Assembly: GCA_964594635.1 (NCBI GenBank)
Contig: CAZQMV010000008.1
Coordinates: forward strand, 1-64,000
From: Berkiella sp964594635
GTDB lineage: Bacteria; Pseudomonadota; Gammaproteobacteria; Berkiellales; Berkiellaceae
DNA: 64,000 nucleotides
Direction: 5' to 3'
Notes under the pieces: model-generated
The model's input: only the letters and a program-made list of their open reading frames with translations
Told to the model about the DNA's origin: nothing
The model's database searches: none
Part shown: positions 1 to 9,375 of the stretch, piece by piece
Numbering within the stretch: the first letter of the stretch is position 1
Layout: each line of letters starts with the position of its first letter
Translations under genes and position numbers: made by a program

Positions 1-49
1 CCAGAATATGGGACAGCCCTTCAGAAAAACGCTTGTAACTTATTGATTA

Positions 50-126
50 TGGCGCGCCCGGAGAGATTCGAACTCCCGACCACCTGGTTCGTAGCCAGGT
101 ACTCTATCCAACTGAGCTACGGGCGC
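50..126 (-). tRNA. tRNA-Arg (anticodon ACG), CCA encoded
   Basis: On the minus strand this folds as a complete cloverleaf. A 7-bp acceptor stem (GCGCCCG with CGGGCGC) closes it, the T loop reads TTCGAAT, the anticodon stem is CCTGG/CCAGG and the loop is CTACGAA, giving anticodon ACG (decodes CGN after A-to-I editing). The discriminator is G and the CCA end is encoded. Acceptor and T arms are almost identical to tRNA-Arg(TCG) at 23845-23921, which lies in the opposite orientation. Confidence 0.97.
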
Positions 127-246
127 GAAGACTGGGAATTATCACGATATTGACCACTTGTGTCAATTAGTTTCGTTCGTCTACTGTTTGGTAGACTATA
201 GTCATTTGAAAAGTGGTATGAGCGGTGGCACAAGAGCATACATAAG

Positions 247-651
247 ATGATTGAAATCGATCCAGCAGAAATAAAATGGTCCCACATCCGCTCACCCGGG
301 CCTGGTGGGCAAAATGTGAACAAAGTTGCTACAGGTGTGCAATTGCGATTTAATGTAGTTGAATCGCTTTCTTTGTCAGAAGCTGTTCGTGAACGCTTGA
401 TTAAATTGCTGGGAAGCAAATTGACCACAGCCGGCGATTTTATTATCAAAGCGACAAGTTACCGAACACAGCAGCGTAATAAAGAAGATGCACTTGAGCG
501 TTTAAATGAATGGGTGGAGAAAGCGCGTACGCCACCTAAAAAGCGCAAAAAAACCAAACCGAGCAAAGCGGCTAAGGCTCGTCGTGTAGATGAAAAAAAA
601 CGCCGTGGTCAGCATAAAATGACCCGGCGTTCCCCCCCGTCCGACGGTTAA
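247..651 (+). CDS. arfB: Alternative ribosome-rescue factor ArfB (YaeJ-type peptidyl-tRNA hydrolase)
   Basis: A 134-aa protein with the release-factor catalytic loop SPGPGGQNVNK; the GGQ is at residues 20-22. The family hydrolyses peptidyl-tRNA on stalled ribosomes that lack a stop codon. The C-terminal ~40 residues are Lys/Arg-rich (KKRKKTKPSKAAKARR), as in ArfB, where the tail enters the empty mRNA channel. The absence of RF1/RF2 domains 1-2 and the length of ~135 aa separate it from true release factors. It is divergent from the neighbouring tRNA-Arg gene and convergent with the ankyrin gene at 681-3236, whose terminator lies inside this coding region. Start ATG at 247; no competing upstream ATG. 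Confidence 0.95.
   Translation: MIEIDPAEIKWSHIRSPGPGGQNVNKVATGVQLRFNVVESLSLSEAVRERLIKLLGSKLTTAGDFIIKATSYRTQQRNKEDALERLNEWVEKARTPPKKRKKTKPSKAAKARRVDEKKRRGQHKMTRRSPPSDG
593..631 (-). terminator. Rho-independent terminator of the 681-3236 gene, inside the arfB coding sequence
   Basis: Read on the minus strand, AACGCCGGGTCA pairs with TGACCACGGCGTT (one bulged A), followed by eight T. It lies just past the stop codon of the minus-strand ankyrin gene and within the last 20 codons of arfB, so one stretch serves as a basic protein tail on one strand and a terminator on the other. Confidence 0.7.
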
Positions 652-680
652 TGGTCTTCTCATCTGAATTTTTTACGCAC

Positions 681-3236
681 TTACCATTGATATTTTTTAC
701 GTTGCTCTTGTTTTTTATTCTCAACGTGACGGAATACATATAATTTACATTGTTTGCCGTTTTGCCCCTCTACCGTTTGCTCAACCAAACCTTTTGCTCG
801 CAAGGTGCCTTCTACTTTCAAGCGACCATAAGCAATTTGTGAAGATGCATGGCCGGTTCCTTTGATGGAGGCAGTTCCCAACTTCACGCCATATTGGTTA
901 AGTCCTTTAGCAGCAATACTGGCCACCGAGTAATAAGCTGTTTTGTCTTGATTCCGGATCAATTTATAAAAAGGTGCAAAGGCCTCTGAATTTTCAGGCA
1001 TGGTGATGAAAAGCGTATTTTTAGGCAAACTAGATGATTCAATTGGTACAATACGGGTAAAGCCTTCTGGTTTTTTGAAGCCAAAGGTTTCTTCTTTTTC
1101 TTCCAGTTGTAAATGTGCCAATTGATGACCAAGGTGTTCTTCGGAAGAAGCAACAGGTTTTGGCGCAAGTATGTCAGCAAATGCTGCAAGTTTCACAGGA
1201 AATGCTTTGGATAATAACGTTTCTTTACTGAGCCTTAATTGGCTTCTATGACTTTGTTGAAATCCTTTGTTATTTTCTAAAAAATCAAAATAAGGTTCTT
1301 GATTAGGCTGGGAGAAAATTCCCACTGTAGGCGATAAATAGACCGAGTGGTCCGATTCATCAATCACAATATCACAACTTGCTTGGAGCTGTTGTTTGAC
1401 TAAGGTTGAACGTTCCATAAAGGCATTTGCCAGTAATGTAGCATGCTGCTGGTTAAGCTGGTCAATGTAGTTGTTGGCTGCATGTTCCTGTTCATCGTTA
1501 CTGGGTAGAACCCGTTCTAGATAAGCTATTGCTTGTTTGATTAAAGCGAGTGCGCGCTCGGTTTTGTGGCTTTGCGCAAAGCGAGCGGCGAATTGCTGAA
1601 CTTGGTTAATAACAAGTTCGTCATATTGGAATGAATCCGTCAACAGCTCTAAAGCATGTGCCGTATGACGAGCGGCTTTGCTTATCCACCCTTGTGAAAT
1701 ATACACTTGCGAGCAGTTCACTAATGAAAGTGCTTTATTATATTTTGCTGTCATTGCTAATATCGGGTGATTAAGTACCAACAATTCGTTGATGTTTATA
1801 GCTTCAAGACTCGCGTTAATCGCCACATCAAATTCACCACGTTGCAAATAAAGACGACTCATTTTACCTAAAAAGAGTGCTCTGGCATCGACAAGGGAAT
1901 TAAACAATGAAGTATGGTGTTTTTTTAGAAGATCTCCATGATGTTTGAGGATAGTTTTAAGATGCTTATCAATGATTAGATAGAGTGATAAAGAATCAAA
2001 AGTAACATTGTTATGAATGATTGACATTAACATTTGGATAAACAGATTGAATTGTTCAAATAAACTATATGATGCCGCAGATGACATTTTAGGATGATGC
2101 CATAAAGCGGTTATCGCATGTGTGCTTTGCATCACGCAATGGGCTAAAGGTAATAAACGAGAACTAATCTGTTGCATGCTCATGACACTTTGGATGCTTC
2201 GAAGACAATTGCTAAGAACGGCCATCTCATTTCTTATCTGTTCAACAAGCTCACTCATTGAAAGCGCTTGTATCTCATCAACAGATGCCATCATGATTGT
2301 GGGAGCAATGGGTAAAGTAGGTAATATGAGCTTAGCTTCACTTTGTAGTAGTGCTTTTACGTTTTGCACCTTAGGCAAATGTTGTAGTAAAGGATGCTGA
2401 CATGTTCTGGCCAATGAGTCGACATCAATCTTCCAATTGGGATCGCCTAAGTATTTGGTTAACTGTTCAAAGGTGGTAATAAGTCGTTTCTTTAGACTGC
2501 CATCGGTTTGTTTTTCTTGTGCGAGAATTAAAAAATCTTTTTTATCACGTGAGGTTCCGAAAAGCTCAAATATTTTATCGGGGATATGGGTTAATTCTAG
2601 CCCCTCACCCGCTGCTAACAAAAGATTCATGCAGCGCACAGTATTGTTGAGTGGATTATTTATCATCGAAGTTAGAAGGGCCGTTTGGTGACTTAAGTCT
2701 TCAAAAAGTAAAGGGCTACACTGGGGATGTTGTGATAGTAGCATCATGAGTTCATCGTCTTTTTTGAGTAGCGCTGCGCCAAATGGCGTTAGACCATGAA
2801 TATCGCTTTGATTAGGAGATGCCCCTTTTTTAAGGAGCAGATCAACCAGTCTAGGGTGTTTTTGCTGTATCGCTAAAAATAATGCAGTCGCTCCTTCTCT
2901 GCTTTGAGTGTCAATGATCTGTGGGCATTCTTGTAGAATCACTTCAGCCATGGGTGCGAGGTCACAAAGCGTGACCTCATGTAAAACGTTAAAACCAAAT
3001 GGTGCTTTAGCGACGCATGGGTCGAACCCTTGCTTTAAAAGAAATGATAATACTTTTGCTGATTGATTATTTGCAGCTGCAAGTAAGATATCGTTGCCTA
3101 AGGTAGAGGAATCGTTCAGTTGTTTGATAGCTTCAGGTTTAATTTTACGATCAGTAAACCATTTTTTGACAGTGGTTAAAGCCGTTTTTTCATCAGCATA
3201 CTTTTTTTGGAGCAAGGGTAATAAATTTTCAAACAT
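681..3236 (-). CDS. Ankyrin-repeat protein of effector type (851 aa)
   Basis: No signal peptide. The N-terminal part (about residues 45-190) has four to five ankyrin repeats, seen from phrases such as GATALFLAIQQKHPRLVDLL and HGLTPFGAALLKKDDEL. The centre (about 330-620) is all-helical and TPR-like, with residues 460-600 rich in regular amphipathic helices. The C-terminal 200 residues are more beta-rich (TASIKGTGHASSQIAYGRL) and match no family I recognise. AGGTTCTTT precedes the ATG, supporting this start. It stands alone, divergent from the 3473-5866 gene, and ends at the terminator inside arfB. Ankyrin proteins of this size are common secreted effectors in Legionella and Coxiella; that role is inferred here. 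Confidence 0.75.
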   Translation of the reverse strand: MFENLLPLLQKKYADEKTALTTVKKWFTDRKIKPEAIKQLNDSSTLGNDILLAAANNQSAKVLSFLLKQGFDPCVAKAPFGFNVLHEVTLCDLAPMAEVILQECPQIIDTQSREGATALFLAIQQKHPRLVDLLLKKGASPNQSDIHGLTPFGAALLKKDDELMMLLSQHPQCSPLLFEDLSHQTALLTSMINNPLNNTVRCMNLLLAAGEGLELTHIPDKIFELFGTSRDKKDFLILAQEKQTDGSLKKRLITTFEQLTKYLGDPNWKIDVDSLARTCQHPLLQHLPKVQNVKALLQSEAKLILPTLPIAPTIMMASVDEIQALSMSELVEQIRNEMAVLSNCLRSIQSVMSMQQISSRLLPLAHCVMQSTHAITALWHHPKMSSAASYSLFEQFNLFIQMLMSIIHNNVTFDSLSLYLIIDKHLKTILKHHGDLLKKHHTSLFNSLVDARALFLGKMSRLYLQRGEFDVAINASLEAININELLVLNHPILAMTAKYNKALSLVNCSQVYISQGWISKAARHTAHALELLTDSFQYDELVINQVQQFAARFAQSHKTERALALIKQAIAYLERVLPSNDEQEHAANNYIDQLNQQHATLLANAFMERSTLVKQQLQASCDIVIDESDHSVYLSPTVGIFSQPNQEPYFDFLENNKGFQQSHRSQLRLSKETLLSKAFPVKLAAFADILAPKPVASSEEHLGHQLAHLQLEEKEETFGFKKPEGFTRIVPIESSSLPKNTLFITMPENSEAFAPFYKLIRNQDKTAYYSVASIAAKGLNQYGVKLGTASIKGTGHASSQIAYGRLKVEGTLRAKGLVEQTVEGQNGKQCKLYVFRHVENKKQEQRKKYQW

Positions 3237-3472
3237 AAAGAACCTACCGATTTGCAGAGTTTCATATAATAACGTATTTATCTACATCATTCTCTACTTT
3301 TATCGTGCTATCGCATTTCTTGGTCGCCTTTTATGAGCAATCGCTCACTATAATTTGCTAATCTGTCACTCAAGAAAATAAAGAAACCTTGTAGATACGC
3401 CTGATAGCAAAGGAACCTAATAAGCTTAATCAGGTCAAACAATTAAATATGATAGAGAATGAAGAGGGTATA

Positions 3473-5866
3473 ATGGCAAGTTATGGTCCAGAAGATTTAC
3501 AGCGCAGTCTCCGCGAAAGTTTTATCACTTTTTTTGAAGCAGCAGATTTTTCTAATGAGCGCCAAATTACCTTTTTAACAGAGATACAAAGCATATTAAA
3601 GGAGTCGTCATATCTTCAGATCTCGCTAATGTTTAGTGAAGAGATCTTAGTGAATAGGGTGCTCTATACCGTATCAGCGCTTATTGAGCGTCACAATCTT
3701 AGTGTTTTACGAAGTGGCCTTGAAGTGCTTGCTCGTCAAGATAACGTCTCATTTGCCCAAGCCCACCTTGAACCAACACAATTAAAGCAAGTTGGAGAAG
3801 ATCTGGTTGATGAAAATGAGTATCAATATCAACTGACGCGTAAGTTAGAAGGGCGAGGCCAGCCCGGATTAGCATGCTTTTATAGGGGGCAAGATGGTCA
3901 AGAGCGATTAATTAAAGAAGATGATGTTGGAACCTGTTTAATGGAAGGGACCGCTTACTATATTAAAGATCTTCATTTGTTGCCTGGGGAGCTTGCAGAC
4001 AGTGTTAACTTTGCGAAGGTGGGTACACTGCTCAAAAAGGGAGAGACCAAACCCTCTATCGTTTCTATGCAAGATAGAGTGGTGTCAACAACATCTGATG
4101 GGAGCATTCGATCGTGGGATGAATTAGTTTTTGGTGCGAAGCGCGAGCCGAAGACGGTCATCAGCTCTGAGCAATGGAATGAAGGGGCCATTAAAGAAAA
4201 TATTCTTTTGCTGAATACCCAACCTAAGTGGCAATTAGCCGCAGGTATTATGAGTAGTGCTATTGTGGGTGATGAGAGCCTGCATGTTGGACAATTTATG
4301 GCTTTGTTAGATGAGCAAAGCCATGTTGTGGGTATTAAAAGAATCGATTTGGGAGCGCGGGAGCGATATGCGGTGGCACGCAGCGCAGCCAATCAGCATG
4401 ATCCCTACAATGTGTCAACCCAGTATAGAAGTACGGGTCAATTTGGTAAAAATTATATCAGCTATTTATTAGCAGAACCCAGCTTACGTAAGATGTACAC
4501 GATGCTTTGGATGAATTTATCATCCATTGATAATTTGCAAGAATCCATGGTTAATGCAAGTAAACAAGCTTTTATGGCGCAATTCAATGTTATTCCCAGT
4601 GAAATGCGTGAAAAAGCACTTGCTAGTGTGCTTGAAACCATTAATAAATCTGCTAAACCGTCATTTAGTGCCAAAGGTAACACGTTGGAAGAACGGGCAG
4701 AATCTATTGCGTCTCATCTTGCAATGCTCGATGCGATAAGAGTCATGAATATGATCAGCGCGGGTAAAAGAGAGTATGCAGAATATCAAAAACAAATTAC
4801 CCAACGAATTACAGCGTCGTTGCCGTTTGACCAACAGCAATTTGGTCTAGATGCACTAAGGCTACAAGAGAAGCTTGTTTTGACAAGAAATAGTTCACCG
4901 GATGATCTGAAAGCCGTATTAGATAAAATTAATAAATTAAATGAATGGGTTGAAACACTTATTTTGCAAGCTGATAGTGCAGATCTCAAATGGATTGAAA
5001 AAATTCGATTGTTAACAGACTTGGGCGCTGATTTAGTACAGGCTGCTACGCTCAATTTACAATATAATCCTGACATGGTACTTGAATTAAATGCGCCAAT
5101 GAATCAGCATTTGAATAAGCTGCAAACGCTCAATGAACTGGCAACCTATTGTAAAGATTCTGTTGCACAAGATAAGAAAGATAAGGTAATCATGATGATG
5201 AAGCATGCAATTACGAGTGAAGAGCATCTGTTTAAATATATTCAAAATCCTGAACTCATTGATCAAATGAAAGCGCATCAAACGTATGTTGGGGCGACTT
5301 CCTCTTTAATAGCTGGTACTCATGCTCGCGGAGAACTCCTAATGATACGTTTATTTAAGCGCTATCATTTAAATGATAAATTGTTGATGATGAGCAAAGC
5401 GCAACATCAACTTATTGAAGATATTCAAGCAAAAAACTTTGCCAAAGTTGCTAAAGATATTCAAAGTCTTACAATTTATGATGTACTACAACCGATACAA
5501 AATGGTAAAACAGCTTTACATTGTTTAATGGAGGTAGGGGGCGGTGATTCAGATTCGTTAAATGCAATCGCTGATATTATAAGGAAATCAGTTGGCCAGG
5601 GTTTTGTGGCAAAGAGTGATCTGGATATTCCAGATGCCAAAGGCCTAACACCCTTCGATTATTTAATGCAAAATCCCAATGCATCGGCGATTATTAAGCA
5701 CATTGATGATTTACAAATCAAAGAGAGTTACAGTCCATGGGCAAAATACTTAACCTTTGAGAACTTTTTTAATATTATAAAGTACCCGGAAGCACTCCAA
5801 CGTCGTTATAGTGTAATGGTGCCTTCGAGTTCTCTTGCTAAGGATAAAGCTAGTAAGCTGAGTTAA
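3473..5866 (+). CDS. Large effector-like protein with a possible kinase-like fold and C-terminal ankyrin-like region (797 aa)
   Basis: An upstream ATG at 3449 lacks a ribosome site; the ATG at 3473 follows GAAGAGGG and is preferred. Residues ~120-320 hold a pattern reminiscent of atypical kinases: a basic strand (RLIKEDD), an acidic helix (LMEGTAYYIKDL), GDESLHVGQF in the place of a catalytic loop, then IKRIDLGARER, resembling the metal-binding Asp-Leu/Phe-Gly. The middle is long amphipathic helices. The C-terminal 150 residues contain ankyrin-like units (NGKTALHCLMEVG, DAKGLTPFDYLMQ). No signal peptide or membrane segment. The kinase reading is weak inference; a host-directed effector role is plausible from the architecture. 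Confidence 0.6.
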   Translation: MASYGPEDLQRSLRESFITFFEAADFSNERQITFLTEIQSILKESSYLQISLMFSEEILVNRVLYTVSALIERHNLSVLRSGLEVLARQDNVSFAQAHLEPTQLKQVGEDLVDENEYQYQLTRKLEGRGQPGLACFYRGQDGQERLIKEDDVGTCLMEGTAYYIKDLHLLPGELADSVNFAKVGTLLKKGETKPSIVSMQDRVVSTTSDGSIRSWDELVFGAKREPKTVISSEQWNEGAIKENILLLNTQPKWQLAAGIMSSAIVGDESLHVGQFMALLDEQSHVVGIKRIDLGARERYAVARSAANQHDPYNVSTQYRSTGQFGKNYISYLLAEPSLRKMYTMLWMNLSSIDNLQESMVNASKQAFMAQFNVIPSEMREKALASVLETINKSAKPSFSAKGNTLEERAESIASHLAMLDAIRVMNMISAGKREYAEYQKQITQRITASLPFDQQQFGLDALRLQEKLVLTRNSSPDDLKAVLDKINKLNEWVETLILQADSADLKWIEKIRLLTDLGADLVQAATLNLQYNPDMVLELNAPMNQHLNKLQTLNELATYCKDSVAQDKKDKVIMMMKHAITSEEHLFKYIQNPELIDQMKAHQTYVGATSSLIAGTHARGELLMIRLFKRYHLNDKLLMMSKAQHQLIEDIQAKNFAKVAKDIQSLTIYDVLQPIQNGKTALHCLMEVGGGDSDSLNAIADIIRKSVGQGFVAKSDLDIPDAKGLTPFDYLMQNPNASAIIKHIDDLQIKESYSPWAKYLTFENFFNIIKYPEALQRRYSVMVPSSSLAKDKASKLS

Positions 5867-5942
5867 AAAATAAGCGGCACTTTACTCCCGATGAATGGCA
5901 AAGTATAATTTGTCATTCTTGTAACTTATCGTGAGTATACCC

Positions 5943-6803
5943 ATGTCACTAACCGGATCTCAAACTATATTATGTAATACTCTAAAAGGCGCAGATGAAG
6001 CAGCCGCATTAGCAGCAATTGAAGCTATTGATGATGTCAACTTTTTTGATGCTGATCGAAATATGCCGTTACATCTTGCTTGTGTAAAGCCCTGGTCCAA
6101 AGTAGTACAAGCGTTACTCGATAAAGGTGCCTTAAGTGTCAAAGCGTGGGGTGGTAAAACAGCTCTTCACTTGGCCCAAGATAACGATTTACTAGAAGTC
6201 GCAGAATGTTTGGTTAGCCATTATCCCCATCTTCGAACCGCCGGCGATTTGCAGGGGCGTACGCCTTTACATGAAGCTGCTGCACAAAATAAATTAGCAT
6301 TTATGAACCTTTATTTAACTTTGAAAATAAAGGACGTAACCGTCAAGTGTGATGTGAATGTCAGAGATAGCCGCAATAGTACGGCACTTCATGAGGCCGT
6401 TAAAAAAGGGCATGTCGAAGCGGTTAGAATGTTATTAGCCCATGATGCAAATCCGGAGCTTTGTGATGATGGCGCCTGCAAAGCGGTTGTTTATGCCGGA
6501 TTTCCACGAAATGACGAAATACTCGCATTACTTGCCCCTAAAGCGCCGACGTTATTTTCATTGGCTGCACTTCATGTCATTGAAGATTATGCGCCACCAG
6601 CAGAAGACAGCCCACTTCACGATGTTTTTTTAGCAGCGAACACACTAGTCACTTTCCAACGTGAAAATGCTCGCCAACAAGCCGAAGCCGCAGCAAAAGT
6701 AGAGAGAGCGCGCGCGGCTGCGAGACAGATGATAGAAGATGCACCAAAATTTAAAGCGTTAGAAGAAGGATTTGCCAAACTCGCACTGGGTTTTAATAGC
6801 TAG
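5943..6803 (+). CDS. Ankyrin-repeat protein (286 aa)
   Basis: Residues ~25-210 are consecutive ankyrin repeats with clear consensus (RNMPLHLACVKPWSKVVQAL, GGKTALHLAQDNDLLEVAEC, QGRTPLHEAAAQNKLAFMNL, RNSTALHEAVKKGHVEAVRM). The C-terminal ~60 residues form a charged Ala/Glu/Arg helix. There is no signal peptide. An in-frame GTG at 5931 would add four residues; neither start has a good ribosome site and ATG 5943 is chosen. It lies 76 bp after the preceding effector-like gene on the same strand and its last 45 bp overlap the convergent gene at 6759-7334. A binding or scaffold function is all that can be said. Confidence 0.8.
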   Translation: MSLTGSQTILCNTLKGADEAAALAAIEAIDDVNFFDADRNMPLHLACVKPWSKVVQALLDKGALSVKAWGGKTALHLAQDNDLLEVAECLVSHYPHLRTAGDLQGRTPLHEAAAQNKLAFMNLYLTLKIKDVTVKCDVNVRDSRNSTALHEAVKKGHVEAVRMLLAHDANPELCDDGACKAVVYAGFPRNDEILALLAPKAPTLFSLAALHVIEDYAPPAEDSPLHDVFLAANTLVTFQRENARQQAEAAAKVERARAAARQMIEDAPKFKALEEGFAKLALGFNS

Positions 6804-7334
6804 TCGCTCACTGCGCCTTGGCATCACTTTGGTTCGAGCTTGTTTTAAAGGTGCGATGATTTTCGAGGTTGGGGCGCACTTCTTTTCCAACTCGGTGAGT
6901 GAACGCTGATTTTGGATCAGCGTTTTCTCTAGCTTCTTGATAGTTTTCGTTAGCCGCTGGTTGATTGTTTCATTTTCTGTGATTTTATGATCAAGTTTTG
7001 CACGCTCGATTAATTCTTGATATTTCATATATCCCGTTAAAGCACAAATCCCTATAATGACTGGATAATAAAAATAAGGGCTGTATAAGAGATCCGGCAC
7101 CAAGAAATTAAAAAGCGGGGCTGCTGCAACAGTGGTTAGTGCGACTTCAAGAATGGGCAGGGCACTAAACGTTGACGTTGCTGAAGTCGCCGCTTCGGTT
7201 ATCGTGGTAAATTTTTTCAATTTAGGTTGGAAATATTCCAACTTTGTTTGAAAAAATGCCTTAGTCGATTCGTAAGCGGTGATAATGCTCTGCTTAGCGC
7301 GCTGGAAAAGACTGGGTTGCTGAGGATTTGTCAT
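6759..7334 (-). CDS. Membrane protein with C-terminal coiled coil, unknown function
   Basis: 191 aa from the ATG at 7334 (MTNPQQPSLFQRAKQ). An upstream in-frame ATG at 7427 would prepend a hydrophobic stretch that overlaps the divergent usp promoter, so it is not favoured. Two adjacent hydrophobic segments (about 57-85 and 88-106) precede a coiled coil (about 110-160, with ETINQRLTKTIKKLEKTL) and a basic tail. No family recognised. Its 3' end overlaps the convergent ankyrin gene by 45 bp. Confidence 0.55.
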   Translation of the reverse strand: MTNPQQPSLFQRAKQSIITAYESTKAFFQTKLEYFQPKLKKFTTITEAATSATSTFSALPILEVALTTVAAAPLFNFLVPDLLYSPYFYYPVIIGICALTGYMKYQELIERAKLDHKITENETINQRLTKTIKKLEKTLIQNQRSLTELEKKCAPTSKIIAPLKQARTKVMPRRSERLAIKTQCEFGKSFF

Positions 7335-7442
7335 TGCAGTAATACCAAAGTGAATTATTGGCAGTATGCTAACATACAGTGCCAAGAATTCAAGGTAAGT
7401 TGCAATATTTATATAGTTAACTATCAAATAAGGGATGGTGAC

Positions 7443-8090
7443 ATGTATTCACGAATGATCTTTGCTACGGATTTAGGGCCACAAAGCCTTTATATAGCCG
7501 AACAAGCCCTTGCCTTAAGCAAATTATGTCAAGGGGAGCTGTTATTACTCCATGTTGTGGAGCCACCTTTGGCAGACACCTCAGACTTTTCCCAACGAGA
7601 GAAAATGATCCAGCAAAAACAAAGCAGTGCAAAGCAAAGCTTAAGCGATATGTGCTTAGAGTTGGGGTTGAATGAAAGTCAGCAGTTTTTATCCTTGGGA
7701 GAAGGACAGGTAGAGATCTTACGCGTTGCCAAAGAAAAGCAGTGTGATTTGATTGTGGTTGGGAGCCATGGCGTCGGAGGCTACACGCATGCGCTAGGTT
7801 CAACTGCCCAGTACATTATCACTCACGCGCATTGTAACGTGCTGGTTGTGCAGGTTAGCCACTTAAAAGACATAATCGAAAAGACAATGCCTAAAGCAAC
7901 AGCGCATCCCTGGCAAATACCTGAAATATCCAGTGGAAAATTATTTGAAGGTCCGACATTTGGTAGCAAAAAAGGCTTTGGTGGTGAAGTAAAACGCGGC
8001 CCGCGATTGAGTCCAAGGCCAGGAGGAACACCCTATCGTGGCGGAACTCGCTTCGACGAAGATAATTCTGAATTAGAAGATGATTCCTAA
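7443..8090 (+). CDS. Universal stress protein (UspA family) with Gly/Pro/Arg-rich tail
   Basis: Residues 1-145 form a UspA domain. It opens with the typical strand MIFATDLGPQS and ends with the nucleotide-binding stretch VVGSHGVGGYTHALGSTA, the G-x2-G-x9-G(S/T) signature of ATP-binding members. USPs are cytoplasmic alpha/beta proteins that modulate stress survival. An extra ~70-residue tail (RGPRLSPRPGGTPYRGGTRF, then acidic) is not part of the fold and looks disordered. The longer open frame from 7227 overlaps the opposite-strand gene; the ATG at 7443 follows AAGGGATGGTGAC and begins exactly at the conserved domain. Confidence 0.9.
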   Translation: MYSRMIFATDLGPQSLYIAEQALALSKLCQGELLLLHVVEPPLADTSDFSQREKMIQQKQSSAKQSLSDMCLELGLNESQQFLSLGEGQVEILRVAKEKQCDLIVVGSHGVGGYTHALGSTAQYIITHAHCNVLVVQVSHLKDIIEKTMPKATAHPWQIPEISSGKLFEGPTFGSKKGFGGEVKRGPRLSPRPGGTPYRGGTRFDEDNSELEDDS

Positions 8091-8199
8091 ATATCAATCT
8101 CTCTAGGATCCTGTCTGTGAGATACCTCTTTCATTCGAGTATATTTTCGCTTATCTTCACAAGAAAGCAGGGATAAAATTAAAATATAAAGGGAATAAT

Positions 8200-9351
8200 G
8201 TGGTTAAGTTAACCAGTAAACTTTTAACGATCGGAGCGCTTCTTTTTTCCGTGGCGGCTCTAGCAAACAACTCAGCGGATAAATCCGTTTCTGAAATCAT
8301 TCCAACACTCGAAAAAAACATTGCACGCACGATGAAAGCCAATGATATACCAGGTGTGGCCGTTGCCATTGTTTCTCGTGACAAGATTTATTACATGAAA
8401 GGTTTTGGGGTTAAAAAAGTCGGACAACGCGATCAAATTACACCCACCACCTTATTTCAAATTGGCTCTCTCTCCAAACCAGTTCATGCAACATTATTAG
8501 GTATTTTGCAAGATCAAGGAAAATTGTCCTTCCAAGATCCCGTTAGCCACTATGTACCCAATTTTAAAGTCGCGAATACGAAACAAACTATCAAAATTTG
8601 CCATCTCATGAGTCATAGTACGGGCGTGCCCAATAATGGTTTTAATGAACGTATCGAAGCCTATGCACCTCGTGAAAATATTATTGAGAAATTGCAAAAA
8701 ACCAAAGCAATCGCACAGCCGGGTAAAGCATTTGTTTATCATAATGCGATGTATGGTGTCGTTGAAGATGTCGTTAATAGCGCTTGTGGAAAACGTCTTG
8801 ATACTGTTATTAAGCAAGAATTGTTTACGCCGTTGGGTATGCAACATGCAAGTCTTGGGTTTGAGCAAATGGAAAAAGCACCAGACAAGGCTTATCCGCA
8901 TATCCCCAATGGTCACGGTAAATATATGCCGGCACAGAAGTATTCAACGAGTTATTATGCGTTCCCAGCAGCAGGTGGTATTAATGCTTCGGTGCAAGAT
9001 TTAGTGCCCTTTTTGCAACTCTATTTGGGAAAACCCTCGCATATTGTTTCTAAGATCACGCTTGAACAATTAACCCATCCATTTGTTAACAACCCTAAAG
9101 CAGTGATTGTTTGGCAAGCTAAAAAGGGGCAAGTCACCAATCCTTCCTATGGATTAGGTTGGCATCAGATGAACTATGCGAATAAGAAAATCGTCTATCA
9201 TCAAGGTCACTTAAAAGGCTTTCGCAACTTTATGGGCTACGTTGAAGATGATGTTGGTATTATTATTTTAACCAATGCTGAAAAGAAACACGCTTCAACC
9301 ATTGCTTTAAATTTCTTTGACTTATATTTAAGTGCTCGTGCTAAAAATTAA
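8200..9351 (+). CDS. Secreted serine hydrolase, class C beta-lactamase / DD-peptidase family (S12)
   Basis: 383 aa from a GTG at 8200, chosen because AAAGGGA precedes it and an N-terminal signal peptide follows at once (KLLTIGALLFSVAALA). Family motifs: SxxK as S90-L-S-K93 in GSLSKP, YxN as Y180-H-N182, and HQG (334-336) in the KTG/HTG position. The family includes AmpC, D-aminopeptidases and periplasmic esterases; the HQG triad and general sequence do not allow a beta-lactamase claim over an esterase or penicillin-binding role. The next gene follows after 24 bp with a strong ribosome site, so they are probably cotranscribed. Confidence 0.88.
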   Translation: MVKLTSKLLTIGALLFSVAALANNSADKSVSEIIPTLEKNIARTMKANDIPGVAVAIVSRDKIYYMKGFGVKKVGQRDQITPTTLFQIGSLSKPVHATLLGILQDQGKLSFQDPVSHYVPNFKVANTKQTIKICHLMSHSTGVPNNGFNERIEAYAPRENIIEKLQKTKAIAQPGKAFVYHNAMYGVVEDVVNSACGKRLDTVIKQELFTPLGMQHASLGFEQMEKAPDKAYPHIPNGHGKYMPAQKYSTSYYAFPAAGGINASVQDLVPFLQLYLGKPSHIVSKITLEQLTHPFVNNPKAVIVWQAKKGQVTNPSYGLGWHQMNYANKKIVYHQGHLKGFRNFMGYVEDDVGIIILTNAEKKHASTIALNFFDLYLSARAKN

Positions 9352-9375
9352 CCCAAACTTCAAAAGGAGCTTTGA

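Noticed and set aside
8200..9351. True AmpC beta-lactamase (antibiotic resistance gene)
   Set aside because: The motifs fit the S12 family in general; the KTG triad is HQG and the neighbours give no resistance context, so only the family is named.
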